Source: Pseudomonadota bacterium
GTDB lineage: Bacteria; Pseudomonadota; Gammaproteobacteria; Pseudomonadales; Pseudomonadaceae
DNA: 64,000 nt
NCBI GenBank assembly: GCA_023388335.1
Contig: JAEWGL010000079.1
Coordinates: 1 to 64,000, forward strand
Reading direction: 5' to 3'
Shown: in pieces, positions 26,868-35,652 of the stretch
Layout: each line of letters opens with the position of its first letter
Position numbering within the stretch: the first letter of the stretch is position 1
Position numbers and translations under genes: made by a program
Notes under the pieces: generated by a model
What the model saw: only the letters and a program-made list of their open reading frames with translations
What the model was told of the DNA's origin: nothing
Databases searched by the model: none

Positions 26868-27506
26868 TCAGGCGTCCTTTTGCTTGGTGCCGAAGATCTT
26901 GTCGCCGGCATCGCCCAGGCCGGGGATGATGTAGCCATGTTCGTTGAGGCGTTCGTCGATCGACGCGGTATAGATCTGCACATCCGGATGGGCCTTCTCG
27001 ACCACGGCGATGCCTTCGGGGGCAGCGACCAGGACCATGGCGCGGATATCGCGGCAGCCGGCTTTCTTCAACAGGTCGATGGTCGCGACCATCGAGGCCC
27101 CGGTGGCCAGCATTGGGTCGATGATCAGCGCCAGGCGCTGGTCGATCTCCGGCGCGAGTTTTTCCAGGTAGGTGTGCGCTTCGAGGGTCTCCTCATTGCG
27201 CGCCACGCCGACGGCGCTGACCTTGGCACCCGGGATCAGGCTGAGCACACCGTCGAGCATGCCGATACCGGCGCGCAGGATCGGTACGACGGTGATCTTC
27301 TTGCCGGCAATCTTCTCGACTTGCACCTTGCCGCACCAGCCGTCGATCTCGTAGGCTTCGAGCGGCAGGTCCTTGGTGGCTTCATAGGTCAGCAGTGCGC
27401 CGACTTCCTGGGCGAGTTCGCGAAAGTTCTTGGTGCTGATATCGGCGCGGCGCATAAGACCGAGCTTGTGACGGATCAGCGGATGGCGGATCTCACGGGT
27501 AGGCAT
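26868..27506 (-). CDS. upp: Uracil phosphoribosyltransferase
   Basis: This enzyme forms UMP from uracil and PRPP. The protein is 212 residues from the ATG at 27506 (MPTREIRHPLIRHKLGLMRR). The PRPP-binding loop is DPMLATGASMVATIDLLK and the uracil-binding end is YIIPGLGDAGDKIFGT. The longer ORF start at 27533 lacks support. It is first in the upp-uraA operon and divergent from hpt. Confidence 0.97.
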   Translation of the reverse strand: MPTREIRHPLIRHKLGLMRRADISTKNFRELAQEVGALLTYEATKDLPLEAYEIDGWCGKVQVEKIAGKKITVVPILRAGIGMLDGVLSLIPGAKVSAVGVARNEETLEAHTYLEKLAPEIDQRLALIIDPMLATGASMVATIDLLKKAGCRDIRAMVLVAAPEGIAVVEKAHPDVQIYTASIDERLNEHGYIIPGLGDAGDKIFGTKQKDA

Positions 27507-27671
27507 AAAAGGAAGGCTCCGGAAGGCGGGCAAAAAAACCGCGCTAGATTAATCTATTCAGCCACGGGTGTCCTGTAGTCATTGTGCACGTTAGTCCATA
27601 AATACTTGATCTGACGCCTGCGGATGCGTACCTTTGCCCGCTTTTCTCAATTGCAGCCCCCGGAGGGCGCC

Positions 27672-28229
27672 ATGTCCGCTGATCTCGAGCACATCCGTCA
27701 AGTCATGCGAGAGGCTGACTGCCTGTACACCGAAGCCCAGGTCGAGTCGGCCATCGCCAAGGTCGGCGAGCAGATCTGCCAGCAACTGGCCGACACCAAT
27801 CCCGTGGTCTTCTGCGTGATGAACGGCGGCCTGATCTTCGCCGGCAAGCTGCTGACCCACTTGCAGTTCCCGCTGGAGGCCTCGTACCTGCACGCCACGC
27901 GCTACCGCAATCAGACCAGCGGCGGCGAGCTGTTCTGGAAGGCCAAGCCCGAGGTCTCGTTCATCGACCGCGATGTGCTGATCGTCGATGACATCCTCGA
28001 CGAGGGCCACACCCTCAGCGCCATCATCGAGTTCTGCAAGCATGCCGGCGCGCGCAACGTCTACACCGCCGTACTGATCGACAAGGACCATGACCGCAAG
28101 GCCAGCCCGGACCTCAAGGCCAGCTTCGTCGGTCTGCCCTGCGTCGACCGCTATATCTTCGGTTACGGCATGGACTACAAGGGCTACTGGCGGAACGCCA
28201 ACGGCATTTTTGCTGTGAAGGGGATGTGA
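27672..28229 (+). CDS. hpt: Hypoxanthine-guanine phosphoribosyltransferase
   Basis: This is a 185-residue purine salvage enzyme. The PRPP loop is DVLIVDDILDEGHTLSAI, with VFCVMNGGLIFAGKLL upstream. The ATG at 27672 follows GGAGGG; an in-frame start at 27624 is less likely. A 9-codon ORF (28232-28258, MRQPAFID) follows but has no support as a gene. Confidence 0.94.
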   Translation: MSADLEHIRQVMREADCLYTEAQVESAIAKVGEQICQQLADTNPVVFCVMNGGLIFAGKLLTHLQFPLEASYLHATRYRNQTSGGELFWKAKPEVSFIDRDVLIVDDILDEGHTLSAIIEFCKHAGARNVYTAVLIDKDHDRKASPDLKASFVGLPCVDRYIFGYGMDYKGYWRNANGIFAVKGM

Positions 28230-28342
28230 CCATGCGCCAGCCTGCGTTCATCGATTAGTCGTTGTTTGCCGGCTGGCCGCAACGGCCACGAGCAAACCGC
28301 GTGGTCGCCTGCATCCTAACCTTCATGAGAAGACCGATCCCT

Positions 28343-28361
28343 GCCATCGCCTAGCGATGGC
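28343..28361. repeat. Short hairpin downstream of hpt
   Basis: An 8-bp stem (GCCATCGC / GCGATGGC) has a 3-nt loop and lies in the 267-bp gap after hpt. There is no T-run, so its use as a terminator is uncertain. Nothing else is evident in 28230-28496. Confidence 0.35.
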
Positions 28362-28496
28362 TCTGCAGCCGACAACGTCTATTGCATCTCGGCGTCGGGC
28401 TGCACCCCCCACAGGTTGAGCTGTGATTGTGAGCGCCGCCAGGCCTTTGTCTGAGCGCCCATGCTAGAGTGCCCTTCCGATGCCAAGGAGCCCTTC

Positions 28497-28967
28497 ATGC
28501 GTGCGATTCTGATCCTCCTGCTGGCAGTGAGCCTGCCGCTGTCCGCGGCGCCGCTGCATAGCCAGTTCCTGCCTCCGGATGACCTGTCGTTACGCCAGGA
28601 AACCCCAACCGCCCAGCAACTGCTGCAGGTCACCGACTATTCGGTGGTGGTCGGCGCGCAGCGCCAATCCGACCAGCAGCCTATCCCGATCACGTCCTCG
28701 CTGCTGCTCAGGCTCAAGGGCAAGCCGCTGAGCAAAGGCGCAACCATCACCCAGGTGCTGGTCAACTTCGACGGCGAAGGTGGCAAGAGCCTGAAGAAGC
28801 CGGTCTACAACGAGAAGACCCGTAGCCTCACGCTCAACTACCCCCTGGCCGACTACCGGGTGATCATGGACCTGCTGCGCAACGAGACCCTGTACGTGCA
28901 GTTCCTCAGTTACGCCAATGGCCATGTCTGGGCCGATCTGCACACCGGCACTGTACGTACGCGTTGA
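28497..28967 (+). CDS. Hypothetical exported protein
   Basis: This is a 156-residue protein from the ATG at 28497 behind AAGGAG. The first 18 residues are a signal peptide (MRAILILLLAVSLPLSAA), so it is probably periplasmic. The rest is mixed alpha/beta with no Cys or recognisable enzyme motif. It lies between hpt and a PA4642-type gene. Its position suggests a counterpart of the uncharacterised gene at the same place in P. aeruginosa. The function is unknown. Confidence 0.8.
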   Translation: MRAILILLLAVSLPLSAAPLHSQFLPPDDLSLRQETPTAQQLLQVTDYSVVVGAQRQSDQQPIPITSSLLLRLKGKPLSKGATITQVLVNFDGEGGKSLKKPVYNEKTRSLTLNYPLADYRVIMDLLRNETLYVQFLSYANGHVWADLHTGTVRTR

Positions 28968-29036
28968 GGCCTGGCGCCAGCGAGGGGTAAACTGCCGGCC
29001 TTCGAAATATCCGTGATGGTCCAGTTGGAGTCGGCA

Positions 29037-29327
29037 ATGCGTAAAGACAAGAAACAGGTAATTGGTGACGAGATCAGCGACGACTATATCAAGTCGTTCC
29101 TCCAGTTCGAGCCGGCCGACGGCCAGACTTCGCCTGCGTTGCACAAGTTGATCAAGGCCTACCGCGGCCTGCGTGTCGGTGACTTCGAGCGCTTCGTCGG
29201 CTTCTTCGTCGAGGCTGGCTTGGAGCTGGATGGCAAGGACGAGCAGGGCAAGACCTTCGTCGAGGTCATCGCCGACCAGCGCAACGCGCCGGAGTACATC
29301 GAGATCATCCAGAACGCCCGCGGCTGA
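29037..29327 (+). CDS. Conserved PA4642-family small protein
   Basis: This is a 96-residue soluble, acidic protein beginning MRKDKKQVIGDEISDDYIKS after TTGGAG (6-bp spacing). The sequence GLRVGDFERFVGFFVEAGLELDGKDEQGKTF is well conserved among Pseudomonas homologues as I recall. The function is unknown. It lies next to mqo, as in P. aeruginosa, and is followed by a shared bidirectional terminator. Confidence 0.82.
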   Translation: MRKDKKQVIGDEISDDYIKSFLQFEPADGQTSPALHKLIKAYRGLRVGDFERFVGFFVEAGLELDGKDEQGKTFVEVIADQRNAPEYIEIIQNARG

Positions 29328-29340
29328 AACCGCCAGCCAT

Positions 29341-29367
29341 AAAAAAACGCCCGAAGGGCGTTTTTTT
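29341..29367. terminator. Bidirectional terminator
   Basis: AAAAAAACGCCC-GAA-GGGCGTTTTTTT is a compact hairpin with A and T runs on both sides. It serves both the PA4642-type gene (plus) and mqo (minus). Confidence 0.9.
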
Positions 29368-29394
29368 ATGGCGATTGCCTGTTCAGCGTTCGAC

Positions 29395-30903
29395 TCAGGC
29401 GTAGTGCTGGGCGGGGCTGGCTATTTCCACCAGTTGCAGGGCTTCGTCGTTGTGAGCGCTGATCTTGTGGTACAGGGCGGCGTCGATGGCCAGGGTCTTC
29501 TCGCGGGCCGGGAAGATTTCCTTGAGCTTGGCGGCCCAGGCGCCCTTGGTCTGCTCGGGGAAGCAGCGCTCGATCAGCTCGAGCATGATCGACACCGTCA
29601 CCGAGGCGCCCGGCGAAGCACCAAGCAGGGCGGCAAGGGTGCCGTCCTTGGCCGCGACCAGTTCGGTGCCGAACTGCAGAACGCCGCCTTTCTTCGGATC
29701 CTTCTTGAGGATCTGCACACGCTGGCCGGCCACCTCCAGACGCCAGTCCTCGGCCTTGGCCTCGGGGTAGAAGCGACGCAGGGACTCCAGGCGCTGTTCC
29801 ATCGATTGCATCACTTCGCTGACCAAGTATTTGGTCAGGTCCATGTTGTCGCGGGCAACGGCGAGCATCGGGCCGATGTTGCCCATGCGCACCGACAGCG
29901 GCAGGTCGAGGAGCGAACCATGCTTGAGGAACTTGGTGGTGAAGCCGGCGTACGGGCCAAACAGCAGCGATTTCTTGCCGTCTACCACGCGGGTATCCAA
30001 GTGCGGGACCGACATGGGCGGTGCACCGACGGCGGCCTGGCTGTAGACCTTGGCCTGATGCTGCTTGACGATTTCCGGATTATCGCAGCGCAACCACTGG
30101 CCGCTGACCGGGAAGCCGCCGAAGCCCTTGCTCTCTTCGATGCCCGACAGCTGCAGCAGCGGCAGGGCCGCGCCACCGGCGCCGAGGAAGACGAAGCGGG
30201 CATCAAGCTCACGGGTACTGCCGCTGTTCACGTCCTTGATGCTGACGGTCCAGCCATTGGCATTGCGACGCAGGCCGGTGACCTTCTTGCTGTACTTGAC
30301 CTGGGCGTTCTCGGTGCTACCCAGGTGCTTGAGCAACTTGTTGGTCAGCGCGCCGAAGTTGACATCGGTGCCCTTCATGACGCGGGTCGCGGCAATGCGC
30401 TGGTCGGCCGGACGCCCCGGCATCATCAACGGCATCCACTCGTTCATCACGGCCTTGTCTTCGGTGTACTCCATCTCGGCGAAGGCATGGTGCTGCTTGA
30501 GCAGCTCGAAGCGCTTCTTGAGGAATTCGACACCCTTTTCACCCTCGACGTAGCTCAGGTGCGGGACAGGATTGATGTAGTCACGCGCGGAGCCGAAGTT
30601 GCCCTTGTCGTTCAGGTAGGCCCAGAACTGACGGGAAACCTCGAACTGGGTATTGATGTGAACCGCTTTCTTGATGTCGATGCTGCCGTCGGCGGCCTGG
30701 GGCGTATAGTTCAGCTCGCACAGGCCGGCATGGCCAGTCCCGGCGTTGTTCCACGGGTTGGAACTCTCCGCGGCACCCGAGTCCATCGCCTCGACGACTT
30801 CCAGCTTGATTGCCGGGTCGAGTTCCTTGAGCAGTACGGCCAGGGTGGCACTCATGATGCCCGCGCCTACCAGTACCACATCAACTGATTCGTTCTGCGC
30901 CAT
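29395..30903 (-). CDS. mqo: Malate:quinone oxidoreductase
   Basis: This is a 502-residue membrane-associated FAD enzyme that oxidises malate to oxaloacetate and passes electrons to quinone. The FAD motif is VDVVLVGAGIMSATLAVLL. SNPWNNAGTGHAGLCELNYTP is the family signature. The start at 30903 follows TTGGAG with 9-bp spacing; the in-frame start at 30918 is not preferred. About 600 bp of noncoding DNA lies upstream. Confidence 0.96.
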   Translation of the reverse strand: MAQNESVDVVLVGAGIMSATLAVLLKELDPAIKLEVVEAMDSGAAESSNPWNNAGTGHAGLCELNYTPQAADGSIDIKKAVHINTQFEVSRQFWAYLNDKGNFGSARDYINPVPHLSYVEGEKGVEFLKKRFELLKQHHAFAEMEYTEDKAVMNEWMPLMMPGRPADQRIAATRVMKGTDVNFGALTNKLLKHLGSTENAQVKYSKKVTGLRRNANGWTVSIKDVNSGSTRELDARFVFLGAGGAALPLLQLSGIEESKGFGGFPVSGQWLRCDNPEIVKQHQAKVYSQAAVGAPPMSVPHLDTRVVDGKKSLLFGPYAGFTTKFLKHGSLLDLPLSVRMGNIGPMLAVARDNMDLTKYLVSEVMQSMEQRLESLRRFYPEAKAEDWRLEVAGQRVQILKKDPKKGGVLQFGTELVAAKDGTLAALLGASPGASVTVSIMLELIERCFPEQTKGAWAAKLKEIFPAREKTLAIDAALYHKISAHNDEALQLVEIASPAQHYA

Positions 30904-31505
30904 GTAACGCGTCTCCAAAATCTACAACACCAAATTGACAGCATAGGACCCCTGGGCTTGCCAGGATCGCCATGTCCGATTCTTCGCAGTTGTTGCCACT
31001 TGCGCGGATACCGCCAACCGGTCTTTGCGTTGCGCTATTGAACGCTTTGACTGCCGGTGCGGCAATTCGACTTATGGTCAAGGTACCCGACGTGCGTTAT
31101 GGACTGGCCTCAGGCTCCCCTGCTGGAAGGGCGCAATAGCCGACTGCTCGGGGCTGTTCGGGACGCATCTGTTGCTTTTGCACATGCCAGACTGTTCATT
31201 TGCTCGCCACACTCTTGTGAAGTTGTGAAAACCCGTTTTTTCACGCTCTTTTGGAGTCGTGAACCTCAAAAGGGACTGCGCGGTGGCAGCCCGCAGGTTC
31301 ATGCAGCAGACGGCCGAAAAATGCAGGCACATCAGCGGGCGCAAGACCTGTAGTGGAAGGCTCTCTGTGGGCGAAGCGAGAAGGTGCCGGGGTGAAATCG
31401 GCGAGTGCGGGGCCCGATCAGGAGACGTCCTTATAATCGGGGGAAGATTATAACGATGTCTTGGGCGGAAAAGGTCGTTTTCAGGAAGATTTATTACGGT
31501 TTTTG
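30904..31505. other. 600-bp noncoding stretch upstream of mqo
   Basis: I find no convincing gene. The ORFs here have no Shine-Dalgarno or protein-like composition. The segment is AT-richer than its surroundings and carries two hairpins: GTGAAAA-N6-TTTTCAC (31225-31244) and TTATAATC-N7-GATTATAA (31431-31453). It could be a long 5' regulatory region of mqo or host a small RNA. Confidence 0.5.
31431..31453. repeat. AT-rich perfect palindrome
   Basis: TTATAATC and GATTATAA are perfect 8-bp complements with a 7-bp spacer (GGGGGAA). This is rare in DNA of this GC content. It looks like an operator, but no neighbouring gene start is within 60 bp. Confidence 0.5.
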
Positions 31506-31739
31506 TCAGGCGGGCAGGGTGCGCTGGTGCCAGCGGCAGTTTGCACGGGTGCACATCCGGGCGCTGGCAGGCAGAGGGCGGCCTAGCCAGCTGAGGCAAC
31601 TTTCGCTGACCTGCACCCAGCCACCGTCGGCTGGTGGCTGGGTGCAGTGCTTGAAGGCCAGGCAATTGCCTTCGCTGTCGAGCCGTGCATAGCAGGCGTG
31701 GCGCGGGCGTTGCAAGAGCAGGGTCCAGAGCGAGGCCAT
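31506..31739 (-). CDS. Small hypothetical protein, Cys-rich
   Basis: This is a 77-residue basic protein from the ATG at 31739 with AGGA 8 bp upstream. It has six Cys, in HACYARLDSEGNCLAFKHC, SESCLSW and MCTRANCRW, with several Trp. Composition and codon use look real, and I have a faint memory of similar P. putida hypotheticals. It is divergent from the yajG-like gene. The function is unknown. Confidence 0.55.
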   Translation of the reverse strand: MASLWTLLLQRPRHACYARLDSEGNCLAFKHCTQPPADGGWVQVSESCLSWLGRPLPASARMCTRANCRWHQRTLPA

Positions 31740-31881
31740 GGCGGTGTCCTGTTGGAGTGGTCTGGCGCAAGCATAACGGCGCGTCGATGAAAGCAGTGTG
31801 ACAGTGCACGCTGGCCGATGGCTGGCCAGATGCTGGCTGGGTATACTTAGGCCTTTGCGGCTTATTTCTGGAGAAATGCGC

Positions 31882-32466
31882 ATGTTGCAACGTCTGTTGT
31901 TCGGTTTGATCGCGGTGGCCAGCCTGAGCCTGGTCGGTTGTGCCCACAGTCCGCAACAACTCAGCCCCCAACCCAAGCTCAACGCGCAGCTCGCCGCGGT
32001 GGGTCATGGCCAGCCGGTGGTGGTCAGGGTCGTCGACGGTCGGCCGTCCCAGGCGTTGGGTACCCGTGGTGGCCTGTACCCCGAGACCAGCACCATCACC
32101 GTGTCAGGCAATGATGTGCTGCCCAAGCTGCAGGCCCAGGCCGAAGCCGCTGTGCGCTTGCTGGGCTTCACCCCGACGGCCAATGCCGGCAACGCTCCGC
32201 AGTTGACCGTAACCCTGGCCGAGCTCAAGTACCAGTCGCCCAAGGAGGGCATGTACGTGACCGAAGCGACCATCGGCGCGACCTTCCGCGCTGACGTGTC
32301 CAACGCCAACCGTCGCTACAGTGGCCGCTATGGCGCCTCCCTGGACCAGCGCTTCGGCATGGCGCCGAACCAGGAAACCAACACCAAGCTGGTCGGCGAT
32401 GTGCTCAGCGACGCCTTGACCCGCTTGTTCAAGGACCCGACCATCGGCCAGATGCTGGGCGAATAA
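31882..32466 (+). CDS. YajG-family lipoprotein
   Basis: This is a 194-residue predicted outer-membrane lipoprotein (MLQRLLFGLIAVASLSLVGC, Cys20). The ATG at 31882 has GGAG at 8-bp spacing; the ATG at 31876 would be only 2 bp from it. The body resembles E. coli YajG, whose role is unknown. It is monocistronic, followed by repeat DNA. Confidence 0.85.
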   Translation: MLQRLLFGLIAVASLSLVGCAHSPQQLSPQPKLNAQLAAVGHGQPVVVRVVDGRPSQALGTRGGLYPETSTITVSGNDVLPKLQAQAEAAVRLLGFTPTANAGNAPQLTVTLAELKYQSPKEGMYVTEATIGATFRADVSNANRRYSGRYGASLDQRFGMAPNQETNTKLVGDVLSDALTRLFKDPTIGQMLGE

Positions 32467-32524
32467 GCCCGCGGTGCGGCGGCAGGATTTCGTCAGGGGC
32501 TACCCGGTGCATGGCTTGGGTCTT

Positions 32525-32722
32525 ATGGCACCCTTGAGATCGAGCGCCGTCGACGCGGCGCTTCGCGGGTAAACCCGCTCCCACAAGGTCCTGCATACCA
32601 CGGATATCCTGATCGGCTTGGTCCCTGTGGGGGCGGCGGTTCGGCGCACCGACTTGCCCGCGAACACCGGCGAAGCCGGTGCCATACGCCGCGGTACCTG
32701 CTTCGCGGGCAAGCGCGGTGAC
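32525..32722. repeat. REP-type repeat cluster
   Basis: The block holds CGCTTCGCGGGTAAACCCGC and ACTTGCCCGCGAACACCGGC units with the complementary CTGCTTCGCGGGCAAGC, the usual P. putida REP vocabulary. It also has CCTTGAGATCGAGCGCC, found again inverted near 51680. The whole gap 32467-32825 is repeat DNA with no gene. Confidence 0.8.
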
Positions 32723-32825
32723 AAGCACATGACAAGTGACCCTTCACTTTGTCGCAAAGGCCAGGCGACTGCCGGCCGCTTGGGTAGAATGCCGGCCTTC
32801 GCTGTACTTTTTTCGAGGTTCTGCC

Positions 32826-33086
32826 ATGTCGTTGCACGTGCTCTGGGGGCTGTTGGCGGCCCATCCGGCCAAGCTGATCAACCTGCTGGCCCTGCTGATT
32901 ACCTGCCCAGGCGGGCTGCTGTTGCACAGCGCCCGTCGCCGTGAAGTGGTCGCCCGGCAAAGACCGGACGGCGATACCACCGTGGTGGACGCGCGCGATC
33001 TGCCGGTGCACCGTTTCTATTACATCCTGGGGTTTTCAAGCCTGGCGATGGCGCTGCTGTTGTCCTGGTTCAGCACCTGGTTCTGA
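32826..33086 (+). CDS. Small membrane protein, unknown function
   Basis: This is an 86-residue protein from the ATG at 32826 after CGAGG. It has two hydrophobic segments, near residues 4-33 (VLWGLLAAHPAKLINLLALL region) and 65-86 (YYILGFSSLAMALLLSWFS), joined by a charged loop. The extended ORF from 32736 lies in repeat DNA and is rejected. No function can be assigned. Confidence 0.7.
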   Translation: MSLHVLWGLLAAHPAKLINLLALLITCPGGLLLHSARRREVVARQRPDGDTTVVDARDLPVHRFYYILGFSSLAMALLLSWFSTWF

Positions 33087-33182
33087 ACGTCGGATCTGAC
33101 GTGCGATCGATCATGCTACAGCGGCGGCGATCACACTCCTCCCGTCCACCCTCACCCAGAGGGAGAGGGCAGTCGTTGCGAA

Positions 33183-34340
33183 TCAACCCTCAGCCTTGAC
33201 CTGATACTGGTTGCGTACCGGCGTCGCGTACTGCTGGATCAGGTACGGACGCTGCTCGACCGGGCAGGCGTCGAGGCGGCGCTGCCACTCGGCTCTGGCC
33301 GCCGTCAGCTCCTCGGGCGAGAACAGTGTGTCGGCCGTCGGTACCCGCAGCGCCGGGTCCGCCTCGGCCCACATCGCATACGCCAGGTAATGCACCGGGA
33401 ACAGCCGGTAACCGCCGAGGATCAGGCGATCGATCTCCACCGCCAGCTGCTTGGTGTCTTCGAAGAGCGCCGTGACCGGCGGGGCAAAGTTGATGTGCAC
33501 CCGCCCTTTGTAGCCGGTGATGCCCTGGGCGATGCTGACGTCGTCCTCGCCCGGCGCCTTCTTGTAGGTGCCGGTGGTGGCGCGAATGTACAGCTCGCGG
33601 GCCTTGGCCTGGTCGCAAGGGTCGTACTCGTAGCTGATCGACACGGGAATCAGGTTAAGGCTCTGGATCACCGCGCCAAATGGCTCGTCCTTGCGGCTCA
33701 TATGGAACATCTTGAGGATCGCCGAATCGGTACGGTCATCACCGTCCTTGGCCCGACCCTCTGCCTGGGCGATCCAGATCGACGCACCGTCGTTGCGGAT
33801 CGAGTGATTGATGTAGGCCGACAGCAATTGATAGGCCGCCAGCTTCTCGCGACGGCCACTGAGCGAGCGGTGCACGATGAAGCTCTTGTTCAGACGCATC
33901 ATGTCGCTGACGAAAGGCTTTTGCAGCAGGTTGTCGCCAATGGCGATACGCGGCGTCGGCAATCCGGCGTGGTACACCGCGTAGTTGACGAAGGCCGGGT
34001 CCATGACGATGTCGCGGTGGTTGGCCAGGAACAGGTAGGCGCTGCCGGACTTGAGCTGCTCGACACCGGTGTAGGTCACGCCATCGGTGGCGCGTTCGAT
34101 GGTCTGGTCGACGTAGTACTCGACCTTGTCCTGCAGCGTCGAGACACAGCTGACACCGGCGAACTCCTTGCGCAGGCGCCTGGCGATCAGCGGCTTGAGC
34201 AACCAGCCGAAGGTACCGGCTGCCCGCGGGAAGCGGAAGTGCGTGAGGATATCGAGAAATGCCGGGTCGCTGAGCAAGCGTGCCAGAACGGCAGGGACCT
34301 CAGCATCGTCGTACGGTCGGATGGCATCGAATTCGCCCAT
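33183..34340 (-). CDS. PlsC-type acyltransferase domain protein
   Basis: This is a 385-residue protein beginning MGEFDAIRPYDDAEVPAVLA. The acyltransferase motif NHRDIVMDPAFV near residue 111 is an NHxxxxD variant of HX4D, and IAQAEGRAKDGDDRT fits the second block. It probably transfers acyl chains to a glycerophosphate-type acceptor at the inner membrane, but the true acceptor is unknown. The start at 34340 (or 34343) is more likely than the upstream start at 34454. Confidence 0.82.
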   Translation of the reverse strand: MGEFDAIRPYDDAEVPAVLARLLSDPAFLDILTHFRFPRAAGTFGWLLKPLIARRLRKEFAGVSCVSTLQDKVEYYVDQTIERATDGVTYTGVEQLKSGSAYLFLANHRDIVMDPAFVNYAVYHAGLPTPRIAIGDNLLQKPFVSDMMRLNKSFIVHRSLSGRREKLAAYQLLSAYINHSIRNDGASIWIAQAEGRAKDGDDRTDSAILKMFHMSRKDEPFGAVIQSLNLIPVSISYEYDPCDQAKARELYIRATTGTYKKAPGEDDVSIAQGITGYKGRVHINFAPPVTALFEDTKQLAVEIDRLILGGYRLFPVHYLAYAMWAEADPALRVPTADTLFSPEELTAARAEWQRRLDACPVEQRPYLIQQYATPVRNQYQVKAEG

Positions 34341-34467
34341 CATGCTCTCTTGTTGGAAACGGCTAGGGTAATAGGTAAGGCCGGGGCCCGAAAAAAAACG
34401 GCTCGGGCACACACAAGACCTGTAAACAGACCGGCAATTATACGCACAAGTCACTGCGGAGGCCGCG

Positions 34468-34650
34468 ATGCTGGAAACTGCGATCTACGATTGTCCCTAT
34501 TGTGGTGAGGTGGTCGAGACCACCGTGGACCTGTCGGGTGGGGATCAGACCTATACCGAGGATTGCCAGGTCTGTTGCCGGCCGATTCTCTTCATCCTGC
34601 AAGTGCATGGTGATGAGTGGATGCTCGACCTGCGGCGCGAGGACGAATGA
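34468..34650 (+). CDS. CPXCG-motif Cys-rich small protein
   Basis: This is a 60-residue protein with CPYCG and CQVCC motifs, which should bind one zinc as a zinc ribbon. A strong GCGGAGG precedes the ATG. It overlaps the DUF2007 gene by the stop/start. The role is unknown; such proteins are widespread in gammaproteobacteria. Confidence 0.88.
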   Translation: MLETAIYDCPYCGEVVETTVDLSGGDQTYTEDCQVCCRPILFILQVHGDEWMLDLRREDE

Positions 34651-34910
34651 TGCAGCGAATCTACGAGCCGGAAAGCCTGCTGGAAGCCGAGTTGCTGATC
34701 AGCATGCTGGGCAGCGAAGGCATCGCCGTGCACCTGGTGGGGCGGGACTTGATTGGCGCTGTCGGCGAGTTGCCGATGCACGGCCTGCTGGGTCTGGCGG
34801 TCGCCGACGAGCAGGCCGATGACGCACGGGCGTTGATCGCCGCGTACAATGGCGCCCAGCCCCTTGCCGGCGACGAACCGGAGAGCTTTCCCGGAACCCT
34901 GATCTGTTAG
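34650..34910 (+). CDS. DUF2007 (putative signal-transducing) protein
   Basis: This is an 86-residue protein: MQRIYEPESLLEAELLISML, then GIAVHLVGRDLIGAVGELP, matching the DUF2007 pattern of a small ferredoxin-like fold. The ATG at 34650 overlaps the preceding TGA by one base, and a second ATG lies at 34647. It is coupled to the CPXCG protein. The function is unknown. Confidence 0.85.
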   Translation: MQRIYEPESLLEAELLISMLGSEGIAVHLVGRDLIGAVGELPMHGLLGLAVADEQADDARALIAAYNGAQPLAGDEPESFPGTLIC

Positions 34911-34938
34911 GGTCGCAGACCCTAGGTTTTTATCGCCC

Positions 34939-35559
34939 ATGTGTGGACGCTACGCCCTGTTTCGCTGGTCCCCAGCCTTCGCCGCGCTGCCAGGCTTTCC
35001 CGCCGACCAGCAGGCGCAATGGAACATCTCGCCCGGCGCCTCGGTGCTGATTCAACGCCAACTCGACGGCCAGTTGCAGCTGGCGCGTGCGCGCTGGGGG
35101 CTGACCCCGGCCTGGTTGACCGACCTGTCGCGCACGCCGGCCCATGCCCGCGCCGAAACCTTGGTCGAACAGCCGATGTTCCGCGAGGCGTTTCGCCAGC
35201 GCCGATGCCTGATGCCGGCCAACGGCTTCTACGAATGGCGTGGCACGGCGCGCAAGCGCCCCTACTGGCTGACACCGGGGGAGGGTGCTTCGCTGTTCTT
35301 TGCCGCGATCTGGGAGGCCTACCCGGTGCAGGATCAGGTCTGGCTGAGCTGTGCGGTGGTGACCCAGGCGGCGATGAACCAACGCCGGCCGCTGATCCTC
35401 GATGCCCAGGGACAAGCAGCCTGGCTCGACCCTGACACCGCCCTGCCACGCCTGCACGAACTGCTGGCCGGCAAGCCGCTCGACTTGCGCGAGCGGGTGT
35501 TGGCGACCTTCGTCAATGATCCCAAGCTCGATGCGCCGCAGTGCCTGACCCCAGCCTGA
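34939..35559 (+). CDS. SRAP-domain protein (YedK/HMCES family) with altered active-site positions
   Basis: This is a 206-residue SOS-response-associated-peptidase-fold protein. Family members form a thiazolidine crosslink with abasic sites through Cys2, which is present (MCGRY). Glu99 in NGFYEW is also present. The usual NARxET is HARAET here (His69), and the usual HxRMP is NQRRP (Asn147). The two residues expected as Asn and His are therefore different. Either this is a divergent subfamily or the chemistry has changed. It lies 28 bp after the DUF2007 gene. Confidence 0.85.
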   Translation: MCGRYALFRWSPAFAALPGFPADQQAQWNISPGASVLIQRQLDGQLQLARARWGLTPAWLTDLSRTPAHARAETLVEQPMFREAFRQRRCLMPANGFYEWRGTARKRPYWLTPGEGASLFFAAIWEAYPVQDQVWLSCAVVTQAAMNQRRPLILDAQGQAAWLDPDTALPRLHELLAGKPLDLRERVLATFVNDPKLDAPQCLTPA

Positions 35560-35652
35560 GCCGCGCGCCGCCTGGCGAAATCTTCCTCGTGACTATGGCG
35601 GGCCTCGGCGACTCGGCCTAGGATACGCGGCATGTTGAAAGGGAGTGTTTTC

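Noticed and set aside
28232..28258. Nine-codon ORF after hpt
   Set aside because: It is too short to support and has no conserved context.
29173..30888. 571-residue plus-strand ORF over mqo
   Set aside because: It is an antisense shadow of mqo with no recognisable domain.
31078..32007. 309-residue minus ORF across the mqo leader and yajG-like gene
   Set aside because: It conflicts with the better-supported 77-residue ORF and the yajG-like gene and lacks protein-like composition.
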